A stretch of DNA of 64,000 nt. It comes from Fistulifera solaris. Taxonomy: Eukaryota > Bacillariophyta > Bacillariophyceae > Naviculales > Stauroneidaceae. The stretch is taken from contig AP026139.1 of assembly GCA_030295235.1 (NCBI GenBank), forward strand, positions 124,001 to 188,000. Reading direction: 5' to 3'. Under the pieces are notes generated by a model that made no database searches, was not told the origin of the DNA, and saw nothing but the letters and a program-made list of their open reading frames with translations. The translations under genes and the position numbers were made by a program. Positions 9,242-20,244 of this stretch are shown here, one piece after another; position 1 is the first letter of the stretch, and every line of letters starts with the position of its first letter.

Positions 9242-11425
9242 TTACGAGCGGATCCCCAATTGAGCTTCGAGCTGGGCAATCTTGGCTTCAAGTTCCGCCA
9301 CGGCCGGAGTTTTTGGGGCGGCCGCCACAATCGATGTGACGGACTGCGTGCCAATTTCATCCGTCACACATCCCTCACTGGCGGTAGCGACCGTTTGAAT
9401 GTAGCGGAACAACGTTCCTTGCGTCGCACGGAGGGGTGGAGGGACCCATTCACGACGTCGCTTCTCCCATTCTTCGTCAGAAATCAACAAATCAATCGTT
9501 CGTTGGGAAGGACGGGCATCAATGCGGATCGGGTCTCCCGTCTTGACGAGAGCTAAGGGACCACCCACTTGTGCTTCGGGGGTAATGTGTCTATAGAAGT
9601 ATAGAAGTACACAATAAATGAATCAGTGACTCTCATTGGTATAACCAAAAGGAGAAACACACACTTACCCGATACAAAAACCGTGACTTCCACCACTGAA
9701 ACGACCATCCGTCAACAAGGCAACTTTGTCACCCAATCCTGCTCCCATAATCGCACTCGTCGGTGTCAACATCTCGGGCAATCCAGGTCCTCCCTTGGGT
9801 CCTTCGTAGCGAATAATCACGACGTCACCGGGCACAATTTCTTTGTTTTCCAAGCCGCGCATCATGCTGGGTTCGTTGTCGTACACACGTGCCGTACCAG
9901 TGAACGTCTCTCCTTCCTTACCGGTAATTTTAGCGACACCGCCACCCGGACACAAGTTTCCGTACATCATCAACAAGTGGCCGGTGGCCTTGATGGGATC
10001 CGAAAGTGGACGGATGATGTCTTGTCCAGGTTTCAAACCGGGATGGTTAGCGAGGTTCTCGGCATGTGAATATCCCGTGACTGTCATTTGACTACCGTCC
10101 AAAAAGCCTTCGTCCAACATGAATCGGAGCAAACCGGGAGTTCCACCGATGTTTTGTACATCTTCCATGACGTATTTTCCCGAAGGTTTCAAATCGGCCA
10201 AAAAGGAGTCTGATCACTGATGCGTTGAAAGTCCTCCAAGGTAATGTACGCACTGGGATTTTGTGTCGATCGGCTCATGGCCACCAAGTGCAAGACGGCA
10301 TTCGTGGATCCACCCGTAATCATAATCATGCGAATCGCATTTTCGAACGCTTCTTTGGTCATAATGTCGCGCGGTTTCAAGTCCATCTCCAACAATTTGC
10401 GCATGGCCGCACCGGCTTGGAAGCATTCGTCGGCTTTTTTCTTTCGAATCGGCGGGTGATGACGACGAATAGGGCAAGGACATTCCGAGAGCCTCAATCG
10501 CCGTAGCCATGGTATTGGCCGTGTACATGCCTAATTAGAAATAAGAGTGTCAATGAGTGAATAAACAAATCTTTGGGACCCCCAACCCACTAACGCACCT
10601 CCACAAGCCCCTGGCCCCGGACACGAATGTTGAATGATTTCTTGTCGTTCCTCTTCGGAGATTTTGTCATACACGTACTGTCCATACGACTGAAAAGCAC
10701 TGACAATGTCCAAGGGCTGACCCGTCGAAGGCTGTTTTCCCGCACGGATGGTTCCACCGTACACCATAATACCCGGACGATTCAATCGTCCCATGGCCAT
10801 GATACATCCGGGCATATTCTTATCACAACCGGGCAAAGCAATCAATCCATCATACCACTGACCACTCATGGTTGTTTCCATGGAGTCGGCAATCAAATCA
10901 CGCGACTGCAAGGAATATCGCATACCCGATGTCCCCATACTGATACCATCCGAGACGCCCACCGTGTTGAAACGGAATCCGACACAGTTCGCTTGTTCGA
11001 CGCCCCGTTTAACTTTTTCACTCAAATCCAACAAATGCATATTGCAGGGATTGCCTTCGTACCAGACACTGGCAATGCCCACTTGCGGTTTGTTCATGTC
11101 TTGTTGTGTCAAGCCGGTGGCGTATAACATGGCTTGGGAGGCGCCTTGTACTTTGGTCTGTGTCAATGTTCTGCAAAAGAGGGCAAAGGGGGGAAACGAA
11201 CGAAGGAAACAAAGAATCGAACGATACGGTGAGAGGGTTGGTTGTGAGAAGAAAGCAAGTTATCCTAATAGAAGTAATTTTTATGTCAGACACGCACCGA
11301 CTCCATTTGTTCAAAATGGGTCCTTCTTCCGACATGAAAAGGGCCGTCGAAGAACGAGTTCCTGACTGGACAGGCGCAAAGCCATGAGCGGCTCCTGTAA
11401 GAGAAAGAAACAAGACGAACTTCAT
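9242..11425 (-). CDS. ILVD: Dihydroxy-acid dehydratase, plastid-targeted
   Basis: Four exons: 11425-11298, 11170-10599, 10530-9669 and 9590-9242 (636 residues). The enzyme dehydrates 2,3-dihydroxy-3-methylbutanoate and its homologue in valine/leucine/isoleucine synthesis. Cluster-binding motifs GCDKNMPG and CPGPGACGG are present, as are [10 protein letters not shown] and RFSGGSHGF. The N-terminus [18 protein letters not shown] is a signal peptide with the Phe junction typical of diatom plastid import. Introns (GTGCGT..CAG, GTGCGT..TAG, GTAAGT..TAG) are fixed by restored reading. Two single-base breaks need correction: one surplus base in the T6 run 10435-10440 (after DSKEK) and one missing in the A5 run 10200-10204 (before ADLKPSGKY). 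They cancel, so overall length stays a multiple of three. The C-terminus is extended by about 30 residues with a short Glu/Ala-rich helix ([14 protein letters not shown]) not usual in the family. Confidence 0.93.
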
Positions 11426-11602
11426 CTTGGTGTTGGAAGGAATGACACGAGATCTATTAATAGCAAAAGATGAGCCAATCACTCTCCAAGGGTATGAATC
11501 GGCTCGGAAAATATCAAAAAAAAAGAAGTAGGCTCGATGTGTTGTTGTGTGATGGGAAAATGTCGTGCGCGGAGGATGGATGGACGATGGAAACAGCCGA
11601 CA

Positions 11603-11636
<34 letters not shown>

Positions 11637-12487
11637 CAAGCCAAAATGTCGAGCAAACAATTTTGGAATCAACATTCACTGTCGTAATTCAAAGCATACG
11701 AAATCTACCAGTTACAGCAAAGCTTTCGTCGTCATTGATTGTCGCTGTTTATCATATAGGATTGAATGGATTGCACTCGTCGCCCATCGTTCGATTTCTG
11801 TAGAAGTGTGGACTGGAGTCTTGCTTTCTTGTGACTGAACAAAATTCAGTCCCGGAAAATGTCGAATAGACCATAATTGCAATCAAGTCGCTATTTATTC
11901 TTCTACGCATCTTTATTGACCGAAAAAAGGTATACAATGCAATAATTTGTTATGTTTTGGTTACAACGATCCGCTATGCGACCGAGGAAAAGGTAAGCGG
12001 CTAAACAATCAGAAACTGGAGCTCAAATAGGAATGGAATGCCTGAAGACATATCCTCTTTCAAACTCCTTCCATCCGCAGTACAAATCTCGAGCGAGGAA
12101 TGTGTAGATCAAGTTGCTGTGACGTTTAGCCTCAGTTTCAAAGCCTTTCTCGGTGAGTTAGCTCGCAAATCCTGCCGGATCGTTCATTCCAATGTAGTAT
12201 AAACTCAAAGTGTACTTAAAGTTTCACCATGACTCGATTTCCTGAGTAAGTCATGAACGGTGTCGGTTGCGCGCCCAAATGCCAAGGAAGTTTCACTACG
12301 TTCAAAAGGTACTGATTCCTACGTGGGATAGGTTCGGGCCAGCATTTTTGCTGCCGACCTGGTCGCTTCTTTCTTGCGCTGCTGTCGCACTCACATTGCG
12401 TTGCTTTGTGCTATCTCTTCCTTTTGACGTTTGTTGGTTGGTTTGTTTGTTTTCTTTCTTGGTGCTTTCCAAACAAGAGTCATTATC
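11426..12487. other. Intergenic region between DHAD and RAD51 (divergent promoters)
   Basis: The two genes are transcribed away from each other, so both promoters should lie here. A CTGT microsatellite sits about 180 bp upstream of the DHAD start. No gene seen. Confidence 0.6.
11603..11636 (+). repeat. CTGT tetranucleotide microsatellite
   Basis: About eight uninterrupted CTGT units, in the probable promoter or 5' untranslated region of the dihydroxy-acid dehydratase gene. Confidence 0.9.
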
Positions 12488-13715
12488 ATGACTGCCGTTG
12501 CTCAGAATTACGAAACCGCCATGACCGAGACGGAACAGGGTGACATGATGGAGGTACGTGAAGAGCGCAGTTGCTGCGTGTCGAGCAATGCGTTTCTATT
12601 GACTAGTCCTCTCACTCCTCATTCTTGTGCATATTTCAGATTGCCGTCGCGTATCAGACACTCGACGCCTTGCAAGAACACGGCATTGCGGCCGGTGATA
12701 TTGCCAAATTGCAAGCGGCAGGGTATCATACCGTCGAAAGTATTGCGCACGCAACGGTCCGTAAACTCACCGAAGTCAAGGGGATTTCCGAGGCCAAAGT
12801 CATGAAACTCAAGGAATTGACGAAGTCGATGGTCCCCATGGACTTTAAGACGGCCGCAGATGCTTTGGAAGATCGAAAGTACGTATCAAACTGCATTGCT
12901 ATTACTTACGGAATACGACGAGCGGGATTGACAGCGAGTTTACTCATTTGGTCATGTTTTTATTCTCTTTTCTACTTTCTCACAAAAGGTCTTTAGTGAC
13001 GCTCACCACGGGATCGGTCGAACTCGATAAGCTTTTGGAAGGAGGCATCGAAACAGGTTCTATAACAGAAGTCTTTGGAGAGTTCCGTACGGGAAAGACG
13101 CAACTGTGTCACACTCTTTGTATTACTTGTCAGATGGCGATTACTGATGGCGGAGCCGAAGGCAAGGCAATCTACATTGATACCGAGGGAACCTTTCGAC
13201 CCGCGCGTTTGCAAGCTATTGCCGAACGATTCGGTTTGGATCCGGCGGTCGCTTTGGAGAATGTCGCCTACGCTCGTGCGCACAACTCGGAACATCAGAT
13301 GGAACTATTAAAGATGGCAGCGGCTATCATGTCACAGGATCGCTACGCTCTGTTGGTCGTCGACAGTGCCACAGCTCTCTATCGGACGGATTATACCGGT
13401 CGCGGTGAGCTGAGCGAGCGTCAAATGCAAATGGCGCAGTTCCTTCGTCAGCTCACTCGCTTGGCGGAAGAATTTGGTGTAGCGGTCTTTATTACCAATC
13501 AAGTTGTTGCTTCTCCCGATGCCATGTCGTTTGCCAAAGACTCCACGAAGCCGATTGGTGGAAACATTATGGCGCACGCGAGTACGACGCGTTTGCGTTT
13601 GCGCAAAGGTCGGGGTGACAACCGCATTTGCACTGTGTTTGATAGTCCCACCTTGCCCGAAGCCGACTGTCAGTTCGCTGTGGGAGCACAGGGTGTCTGC
13701 GATGCGACGGATTAG
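12488..13715 (+). CDS. RAD51: RAD51 recombinase
   Basis: Exons 12488-12553, 12640-12878 and 12989-13715 encode 343 residues, close to human RAD51 (339). Introns are 12554-12639 (GTACGT..CAG) and 12879-12988 (GTACGT..AAG). The N-terminal helix-hairpin-helix segment ([20 protein letters not shown]) and the FxxA oligomerisation motif (FKTA before ADALEDRK) are present. Walker [10 protein letters not shown] lies near residue 132 and Walker [12 protein letters not shown] near 222, followed by the L1/L2 loop region (RGELSERQM) and [16 protein letters not shown]51 forms filaments on single-stranded DNA for homologous repair; DMC1 is the meiotic alternative, but the N-terminus and [12 protein letters not shown] fit RAD51 better. 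Frame intact. A degenerate copy of the 3' end follows the stop. Confidence 0.95.
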
Positions 13716-13729
13716 AGCCCGAGCATTCT

Positions 13730-13845
13730 AGGAGATATTGATGTTGCCGGCAGTTGGTAGTCCATTCGCTGTGGGGCACTACATGCTTGCGATGCGACAG
13801 ATATCAGCTCGATTACAAGTAACTTGGGAGATTGTATCTCGCTTT
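13730..13845 (+). repeat. Degenerate tandem copy of the RAD51 3' end
   Basis: Just after the RAD51 stop, a segment repeats in the same order the landmarks of the last coding bases: ATTCGCTGTGGG, then TGCGATGCGACAGAT (against TGCGATGCGACGGAT in the gene), then GCTCGATTAC and GGGAGATT. It has no usable frame and looks like a decayed partial tandem duplication of about 80 bp. Confidence 0.55.
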
Positions 13846-14252
13846 GTTTGATTTAGTAGCTTTTCATAACAATATTATTGATTGTTCATCATTTGGAAAA
13901 TTGCACGTGTCGTTGACATAGTACCTGGTATCTAGTCGTGAGTGTAAGACCCGTGTCGGTCGTCCTCCTAAATAATTCAATCGTTTGTAATTGTCGGAAA
14001 GGGAACGAATTCTACAGTGTGTAGATTCTGGATCAGAGAAATTACCTGGTACGCCCCAACCGTTTTTTTTATGACGGTCGCGACGACGACATTCTGCTGG
14101 AATGGATGGCCGCTTGGTTGCATGAATAATCAATCGACGCTAAACATTTCTGTCAAAACGTGAGAAGAAAAGCCAAACAGACTAGTTTTACGAGGCTGAA
14201 TAGTAAAAGTTCACCATAAATGATAAATGGGAGCAATTATCGACATGAAATA
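13846..14252. other. Intergenic region upstream of the first antiporter gene
   Basis: About 400 bp that should hold the promoter of the first antiporter gene. No gene, RNA or repeat recognised. Confidence 0.5.
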
Positions 14253-16936
14253 ATGAAGATTCTTTCTCTCCTTGCCGTTTTATTCTTCGCCGTGTCACCG
14301 GTCGCGCTGGGAAGCCCGCTATCGGAAGACATTCACAGCAACGTGTCGACGTACCAATTCAGTGCTTCCTATGATATGCTCACCCCACAAAGCGGGAGGA
14401 AACTTCAAACTGAACCGGACGATACGTTTGCCGGCGAAGACATGGTGGTAATGGTATCCTTCGAAGACATTTGTACGTTCTACGTTACGTTATATTGTGT
14501 TCTTTGCCTATTTCCTGCTGTAGTCGCGTCTCACCATTTATTTAACAACAGACAAAGTCATCTTATTCATGGCGGTTGCCTGGCTCTTGGGCTCATTGTC
14601 GGCATTTGCGGGCCTCCCGAGCCTGGTAGGGGAAATTGTGGCTGGTTTCTTGTTGGGACCTCCTCTCGCGGATTTCGTGCCGTATCCGGGCGCCCTTGTA
14701 TTGTTGGGAAACATTGGATTAATCGGCTTGCTTTTGGAAAGCGGAATATCGTTAGACTTGCCGCAATTGAAGATCAATGGTCATCGAGCCCTTCTAATGG
14801 CGACGGCAGGGGCCGTGATACCGTTGGCTGTTGGTTTCAGTGTGGGTCGCTGGATTGGTCAGGACGTGCCTTCGGCGATTGCGGCGGGAGCGTGCTTTGC
14901 TTCGACGTCCTTGGGAGTGGCGTCGAACGCGTTGAATACGGGAGATGTCATCAATACACCACTCGGGCAATTGATTGTCACGAGCAGTGTCCTCGATGAT
15001 GTTTATGGTTTGATAATGCTAAGTCTCTTGCAGGTGATTGGAGATCCCGACTCCCAGGCCTTTGACTATGTGCTCCCTTTCTTATCATCTTTTGGATGTC
15101 TTTTTTGTGTTGGGTGCCTTGGGTCTTACAATTTTCCCCCGCATCATCGAAGAAAAGATTCTTCCCATGGCACCCGAGGGTGTTCGTGATCAAGCTGCGA
15201 TGGTTCTGCTGCTATTGTTCGTGACGGCCTACATGCTCCTTCTGAACGAGTCGAAGGCGAGTTATTTGACGGGGGTGTTCTTGGCCGGTCTAACGTTTTG
15301 CAAGATTCGCAGCGTGCATGCTTTTTTTGTCAACTATGCTCGGCCAATTCACGTATGGCTTTTGCGAGTGTTCTTTTCTGCAACAATTGGCTTTCAAGTT
15401 CCCATTACTCAGTTTCATGAGTCTTATGTGCTCAAGTGGGGATTTGCGTTTCGTAAGTGGCATGCTTCTCTTGTGAACTGCATTACCAGTTCTTGTGGAT
15501 AAGCTTCTTCGTAACTCACTTTAGTTGATTTCCATACTTCTAGTATTTGCTACTTTCGCCAAGGTTCCCATTGGGCTCATGGTTCCTCGAAACAAGAAGC
15601 GCGAGATCCCGACCGACTTCCCGTACAATCCATATTTCAGAGATGTAATCGTAACATCGCTTTCCATGGCTTGCAGAGGAGAATTCAATGTGATTGTTGC
15701 AGCTTATGCGTTGAGCGAAGGACTGTTTGTGCCCGAGATCTATTCTGCGGTGATGTTTGCAATTATGTTCGGATGTATTATAGCACCTCTTGTGCTCACT
15801 AGGGTGCTGAAGTACTACAACAAACTATCGGCGGGATATCTGAAAGGCAAGCATCGCATCGAACGAATTGGCAACACTGATGACGGCTACCGTCCTCTCT
15901 TTTTGGCGATCCAATCTCGTACTCCCGTTCACTGGAACTTACACGAAAGCTTCCAGAATGTGTTGGAAGAAATGGGTTTGGTTATTATCGATCATCGATC
16001 GTGGCACACGTTGGATCGCACGGAGCAAAGCGCAGTTGACATTACTGAACTGTTTGTACAAGACACAAAAATGAAGGTTCGAATAAAGCATTGCTTTGGA
16101 AAGTCAACCGATAGTGATCGCCTCGAGAATGGTACATCAGTGCGGAGCGTCCAGTCAGGTGGCGTTGCGGACGAGCTTAAGACAGAAACTTCTTCTATCG
16201 AAGGTCTTGGTGAAGAAAGAGACATTGAAGTTCGCTGTGTGCAAATCAAAGACGGTAAGTATGTGATTTTGGAAGTACCTATTGTCTCATTTCTCTGTTT
16301 TTTAACATATCCGGGATGTATTGGTTATGAGCAGCTTTGTCCCAAATTTTCAAAGAATACAGTCCCGACGACTACGCAATTCAAGTCTCTCAATGGATGG
16401 CGTTTGTTGTCGACAGCACAGGTATCAACTCAGAGAGAAATGTATCAAATCGAGATCGATTTTACTCCTTCCAAGTCAATCAAGCGTTCGACGAAAACTC
16501 CGGGGAGGGAGCAGGTGATCTTACAATTGATGCGAAAAACGCTCAAGTAGGTTCCACGGCCACCTCGAAAAACCCACGTCAACCGACTCTTCGTAGAAGC
16601 TCAACCGTTGGTAGTAATGGAGCTCAACACGCTTTAGAGAACAGACCTGCTCTCACTGCGAACGATTTGTGGGAATTTGATGATGGATGTTTCAACGCCG
16701 CAATGGAAGGCGACTTTCTTGTCCCTGTTTGCGATGGAACTGGTGATCGTAAACTTGTCGAAGGTCTGCGACAGTCTATAGGAGGCGATACCCCCAGACA
16801 ACATCGACGATCTGTTACGTTTGATGCGAGTCAGCTTGTTGTGGAAGAAATCGATAGAGAAAAAGAGGTCTTCAATGAACGTCTGCACGGGTATGTCCGA
16901 CAGACTTCACTGCAATCACCTCTGCCCGGGGCTTAA
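14253..16936 (+). CDS. CPA-type cation/proton antiporter, tandem copy 1
   Basis: Exons 14253-14472, 14552-15452, 15544-16254 and 16335-16936. A signal peptide (MKILSLLAVLFFAVSPVALG) precedes a short luminal segment. A Na+/H+-exchanger-type membrane domain of about 12 helices follows (FMAVAWLLGSLSAFAGLPS, GEIVAGFLLGPPLADFVPYP, GVASNALNTGDVINTPLG, SSVLDD), then a cytosolic tail of about 400 residues. The start is placed at the second in-frame ATG, which aligns with the ATG of copy 2. One surplus base in the T6 run 15101-15106 breaks exon 2. This exon is 901 nt here against 900 in copy 2, and with the correction the product is 810 residues. Related families are CPA2/KefB-type exchangers moving Na+ or K+ against H+; substrate cannot be read from sequence. 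The signal peptide suggests entry into the secretory or plastid-envelope route. Confidence 0.88.
14722..14933 (+). repeat. 212-bp tract identical to copy 2 (gene conversion), left member
   Basis: Every base matches 17998-18209 in the second antiporter, while flanking codons differ at many silent positions (six differences in the next 36 bases). The tract covers part of the membrane domain. Confidence 0.85.
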
Positions 16937-17456
16937 TGTACTCTTGTAGCAAATCCAAAGCATGCTTAAGCGCAATACCGCCAACTTGTTTCACAAGTTT
17001 CTGCAGCGAATAGATAACAGGTGACCTCGTCCTTGCAGCCTGTATTAAACTAGGAAGAGATCTTTATCTCGTTGCTAAGCCTTCTTCGTTTACTTCCTTT
17101 GCTTGGCAATCAAAACCTTCTATATTCATTTCATCGAATGTTACTCCACTCCAGTTATCATACCAGGTACTGTGCTAGTAAAATCTCTAAAGTGTAACGC
17201 CAGAGGCAGAGTTAAGGTCAAGGTGAAATCTACCATCGTCGGTCCGCTGTCCCGCCTACCAGTACTCTTTACTAGGAGGGTAAGTACCGTGTGATCGCAT
17301 CCGTTATCTTCGCGGTTAACTCCGTCAATCGAGTGCGAAGTTGTCGAAATTCGAAGTCGATCCAAACATTTTACGAGGTCCCATCCATCGCAAAAGTTAT
17401 TCCTCCAAATTCTTGACCATTTAGAATGGATCCATTCTAATTGAAACACTACAATT
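16937..17456. other. Spacer between the two antiporter genes
   Basis: About 520 bp. It should contain the terminator of copy 1 and the promoter of copy 2. No coding segment seen. Confidence 0.5.
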
Positions 17457-20244
17457 ATGAAGATTCTTTCTATCTTCTCTTTATTACTGATCGTCCTTTC
17501 TTTGAGCAAATCATGGAGCGAGCCGCCGCTGGACGAGAGAACGGAAAATGAGGACGCTCACAGAATTCTTTCGTTCCACAACTTTTGGATTTCTTGGGAG
17601 AAACTAACGTTTCAGGATACATTAATCGCGCAAACGGACGGAGGAAATGAGTCTGCACAAAAGAGAGACTTGCTAACCGAGACCAATGAGAGCTTTGCTG
17701 GCGAAGACATGATTGTGATGGTTTCTTTTGACGAAATTAGTAAGTTACACGATAAACTTCTTGAGATCGTTTGCGTTTACCAGTCAATCTTTGCTCACCT
17801 GTAGCAAAATCTTATTCTTCTGTACAGACAAAGTCATCATATTTATGGCGGTTGCCTGGCTCTTGGGCTCACTCTCGGCTTTTGCGGGTCTACCGAGCTT
17901 GGTGGGGGAAATTGTGGCGGGGTTCTTGCTAGGGCCTCCTCTCGCAGATTTCGTGCCTTATCCGGGCGCCCTTGTGTTAATGGGAAACATCGGATTGATC
18001 GGCTTGCTTTTGGAAAGCGGAATATCGTTAGACTTGCCGCAATTGAAGATCAATGGTCATCGAGCCCTTCTAATGGCGACGGCAGGGGCCGTGATACCGT
18101 TGGCTGTTGGTTTCAGTGTGGGTCGCTGGATTGGTCAGGACGTGCCTTCGGCGATTGCGGCGGGAGCGTGCTTTGCTTCGACGTCCTTGGGAGTGGCGTC
18201 GAACGCGTTAAATACCGGAGATGTTATCAACACACCCCTTGGGCAGTTGATTGTCACGAGCAGTGTCCTTGATGACATGTACGGGTTGATCATGCTCAGT
18301 CTTTTGCAAGTCATTGGAGATCCCGACTCGCAGGCTTTTGACTATGTGCTGCCGTTCTTGTCCTCCTTTGTATGCCTTATTGGCCTGGGAGCGTTGGGTC
18401 TTACAATTTTCCCCCGCATCATTGAAGAAAAGATTCTACCTCTGGCACCCGAGGGTGTTCGTGATCACGTTGCGATGGTTTTGGTGCTATTGTTCGTGAC
18501 GGCCTACATGCTCCTTTTGAACGAGTCGAAGGCGAGTTATTTGACGGGAGTGTTCTTGGCCGGTCTAACGTTCTGTAAGATTCGCAGCGTGCATGCTTTC
18601 TTTGTCAACTATGCTCGGCCAATTCACGTATGGCTTTTGCGAGTGTTCTTTTCTGCAACAATTGGCTTTCAAGTTCCCATTACTCAGTTTCATAAACCAT
18701 ACGTGCTCAAGTGGGGATTTGCGTTTGGTAAGTGGCATTCTCGGCCTTCGGCTAGTTGCTGTCTCCGCTATCTTCGTTTGCAGCAAACCTCACTGTTGTT
18801 TGTTCGTTTTTTCAACGATCTCAGTGTTCGCCACCTTCGCTAAGGTTCCTATTGGTCTTATGGCACCTCGACATAAAAGCCGCGAGATTCCGAAAGACTT
18901 TCCGTACAATCCATATGTCAGAGATGTGATTGTAACGTCGCTTTCCATGGCTTGTAGAGGAGAATTCAATGTAATTGTTGCAGCTTATGCGTTGAGCGAG
19001 GGACTATTTGTGCCGGAGATCTATTCGGCAGTGATGTTCGCTATCATGTTCGGATGCATTATAGCACCTCTTGTACTCACAAGGGTGCTGAAGTACTACA
19101 ACAAACTATCGGCGGGTTTTCTGCAAGGCAAGCATCGCATCGAACGAATCGGCAACACTACTGACGGCTACCGTCCTCTCTTTTTGGCGATCCAATCTCG
19201 TACTCCTGCACACTGGAACTTACACGAAAGCTTCCAGAATGTGTTGGAAGAAATGGGTTTGGTTATTATCGATCATCGATCGTGGCACACGTTGGACCGC
19301 ACGGAACAAAGCGCCGTTGATGTCACGGAGATGTTCGTGCAAGATACAAAGATGAAGGTTCGGATAAAGCACGTCTTTGGAAAGGGGACCGACAGTGAGC
19401 GCCTCGAGAGTGGGACCGCAGTGCAGAGTATTCAACCAAGCGATGCTAACCAGAATTCCGTGCGAAGTGTCTATTCAAGTGCTGCTACACAGCCTTCATC
19501 TAGCACGGAACTTCCATCTGTTGAAGACCTTTGCGAAGAAAAGGATATCGAGGCACGTTGTCTTGAAATCAAACGAGGTAAGGAAGATGTCAGGATACTG
19601 GGTTTTTCTATTTCTCTCTCTCAACGCTCTCTTGTATTTCTTCTATAGCGTTGTCCCTCATTTTCAAAGATTACAATCCCAACGAGTATGCAATCCAAGT
19701 TTCGCAGTGGATGGCATTTGTTGTTGACAGCACTGGTCCGAACTCGGAGAGAAGTGGTTACACCGAAGGGTTGAGCAACACTTCATTCCGTGATCGATTC
19801 TATACGTTTCAATTCCATCCGGATGAAGGGCAAAAATCGGGTGTTGCGGAGGATACCATGGCCACGGCTGGTTCCTTGGATGTCCCACGTGCTACGCAGT
19901 CCACGGATAGTGCAGTAGTTCCTTCGCACTCTAGCGAGAATAGACCTGCTCTTGCTTCGAACGACTTGTGGGAAATCGATGATGGTTGCTTTAACGCCGC
20001 AATGGAAGGCGACTACCTTGTCCCTGTTTGCGATGGAACTGGTGATCGAGTGCTTGTCGAAGGTCGTAAGCCTCCTGTGGATAATAACACTGGTAGAACG
20101 GATGTCGGACGGCATCGACGTGCATCGAGTTTTGATGCCAATCAACTGGCTACTGAGGATTTGGAGAGAGAAAAGGAGGTTTTCAATGAACGCCTCCACG
20201 GTTACGTCAGGCAGTCTTCGATTCAGTCGCCTCCGCCAAATTAG
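17457..20244 (+). CDS. CPA-type cation/proton antiporter, tandem copy 2
   Basis: Exons 17457-17739, 17828-18727, 18825-19577 and 19649-20244 give an intact frame of 843 residues with exactly the same intron positions and phases as copy 1. A signal peptide (MKILSIFSLLLIVLSLSKS) starts the protein. The membrane domain is nearly identical to copy 1. Exon 1 after the signal peptide and the C-terminal tail (exon 4) have diverged, with insertions such as the Ser-rich SVYSSAATQPSSSTELPS. Shared tail motifs are RPALxxNDLWExDDGCFNAA and KEVFNERLHGYVRQ, which may be regulatory. Same family and uncertainty over substrate as copy 1. Being unbroken, this copy is the template for reading copy 1. Confidence 0.92.
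17998..18209 (+). repeat. 212-bp tract identical to copy 1 (gene conversion), right member
   Basis: Counterpart of 14722-14933. Other shorter near-identical patches occur later in exons 2 and 3, for example around 18590-18695 and 19200-19290. Confidence 0.85.

Noticed and set aside
10200-10440. Programmed frameshifting or tiny introns as an explanation for the DHAD frame breaks
   Set aside because: There are no splice sites, pseudoknot or slippery-site pattern common to the breaks. The same one-base changes occur at plain runs in many unrelated genes.
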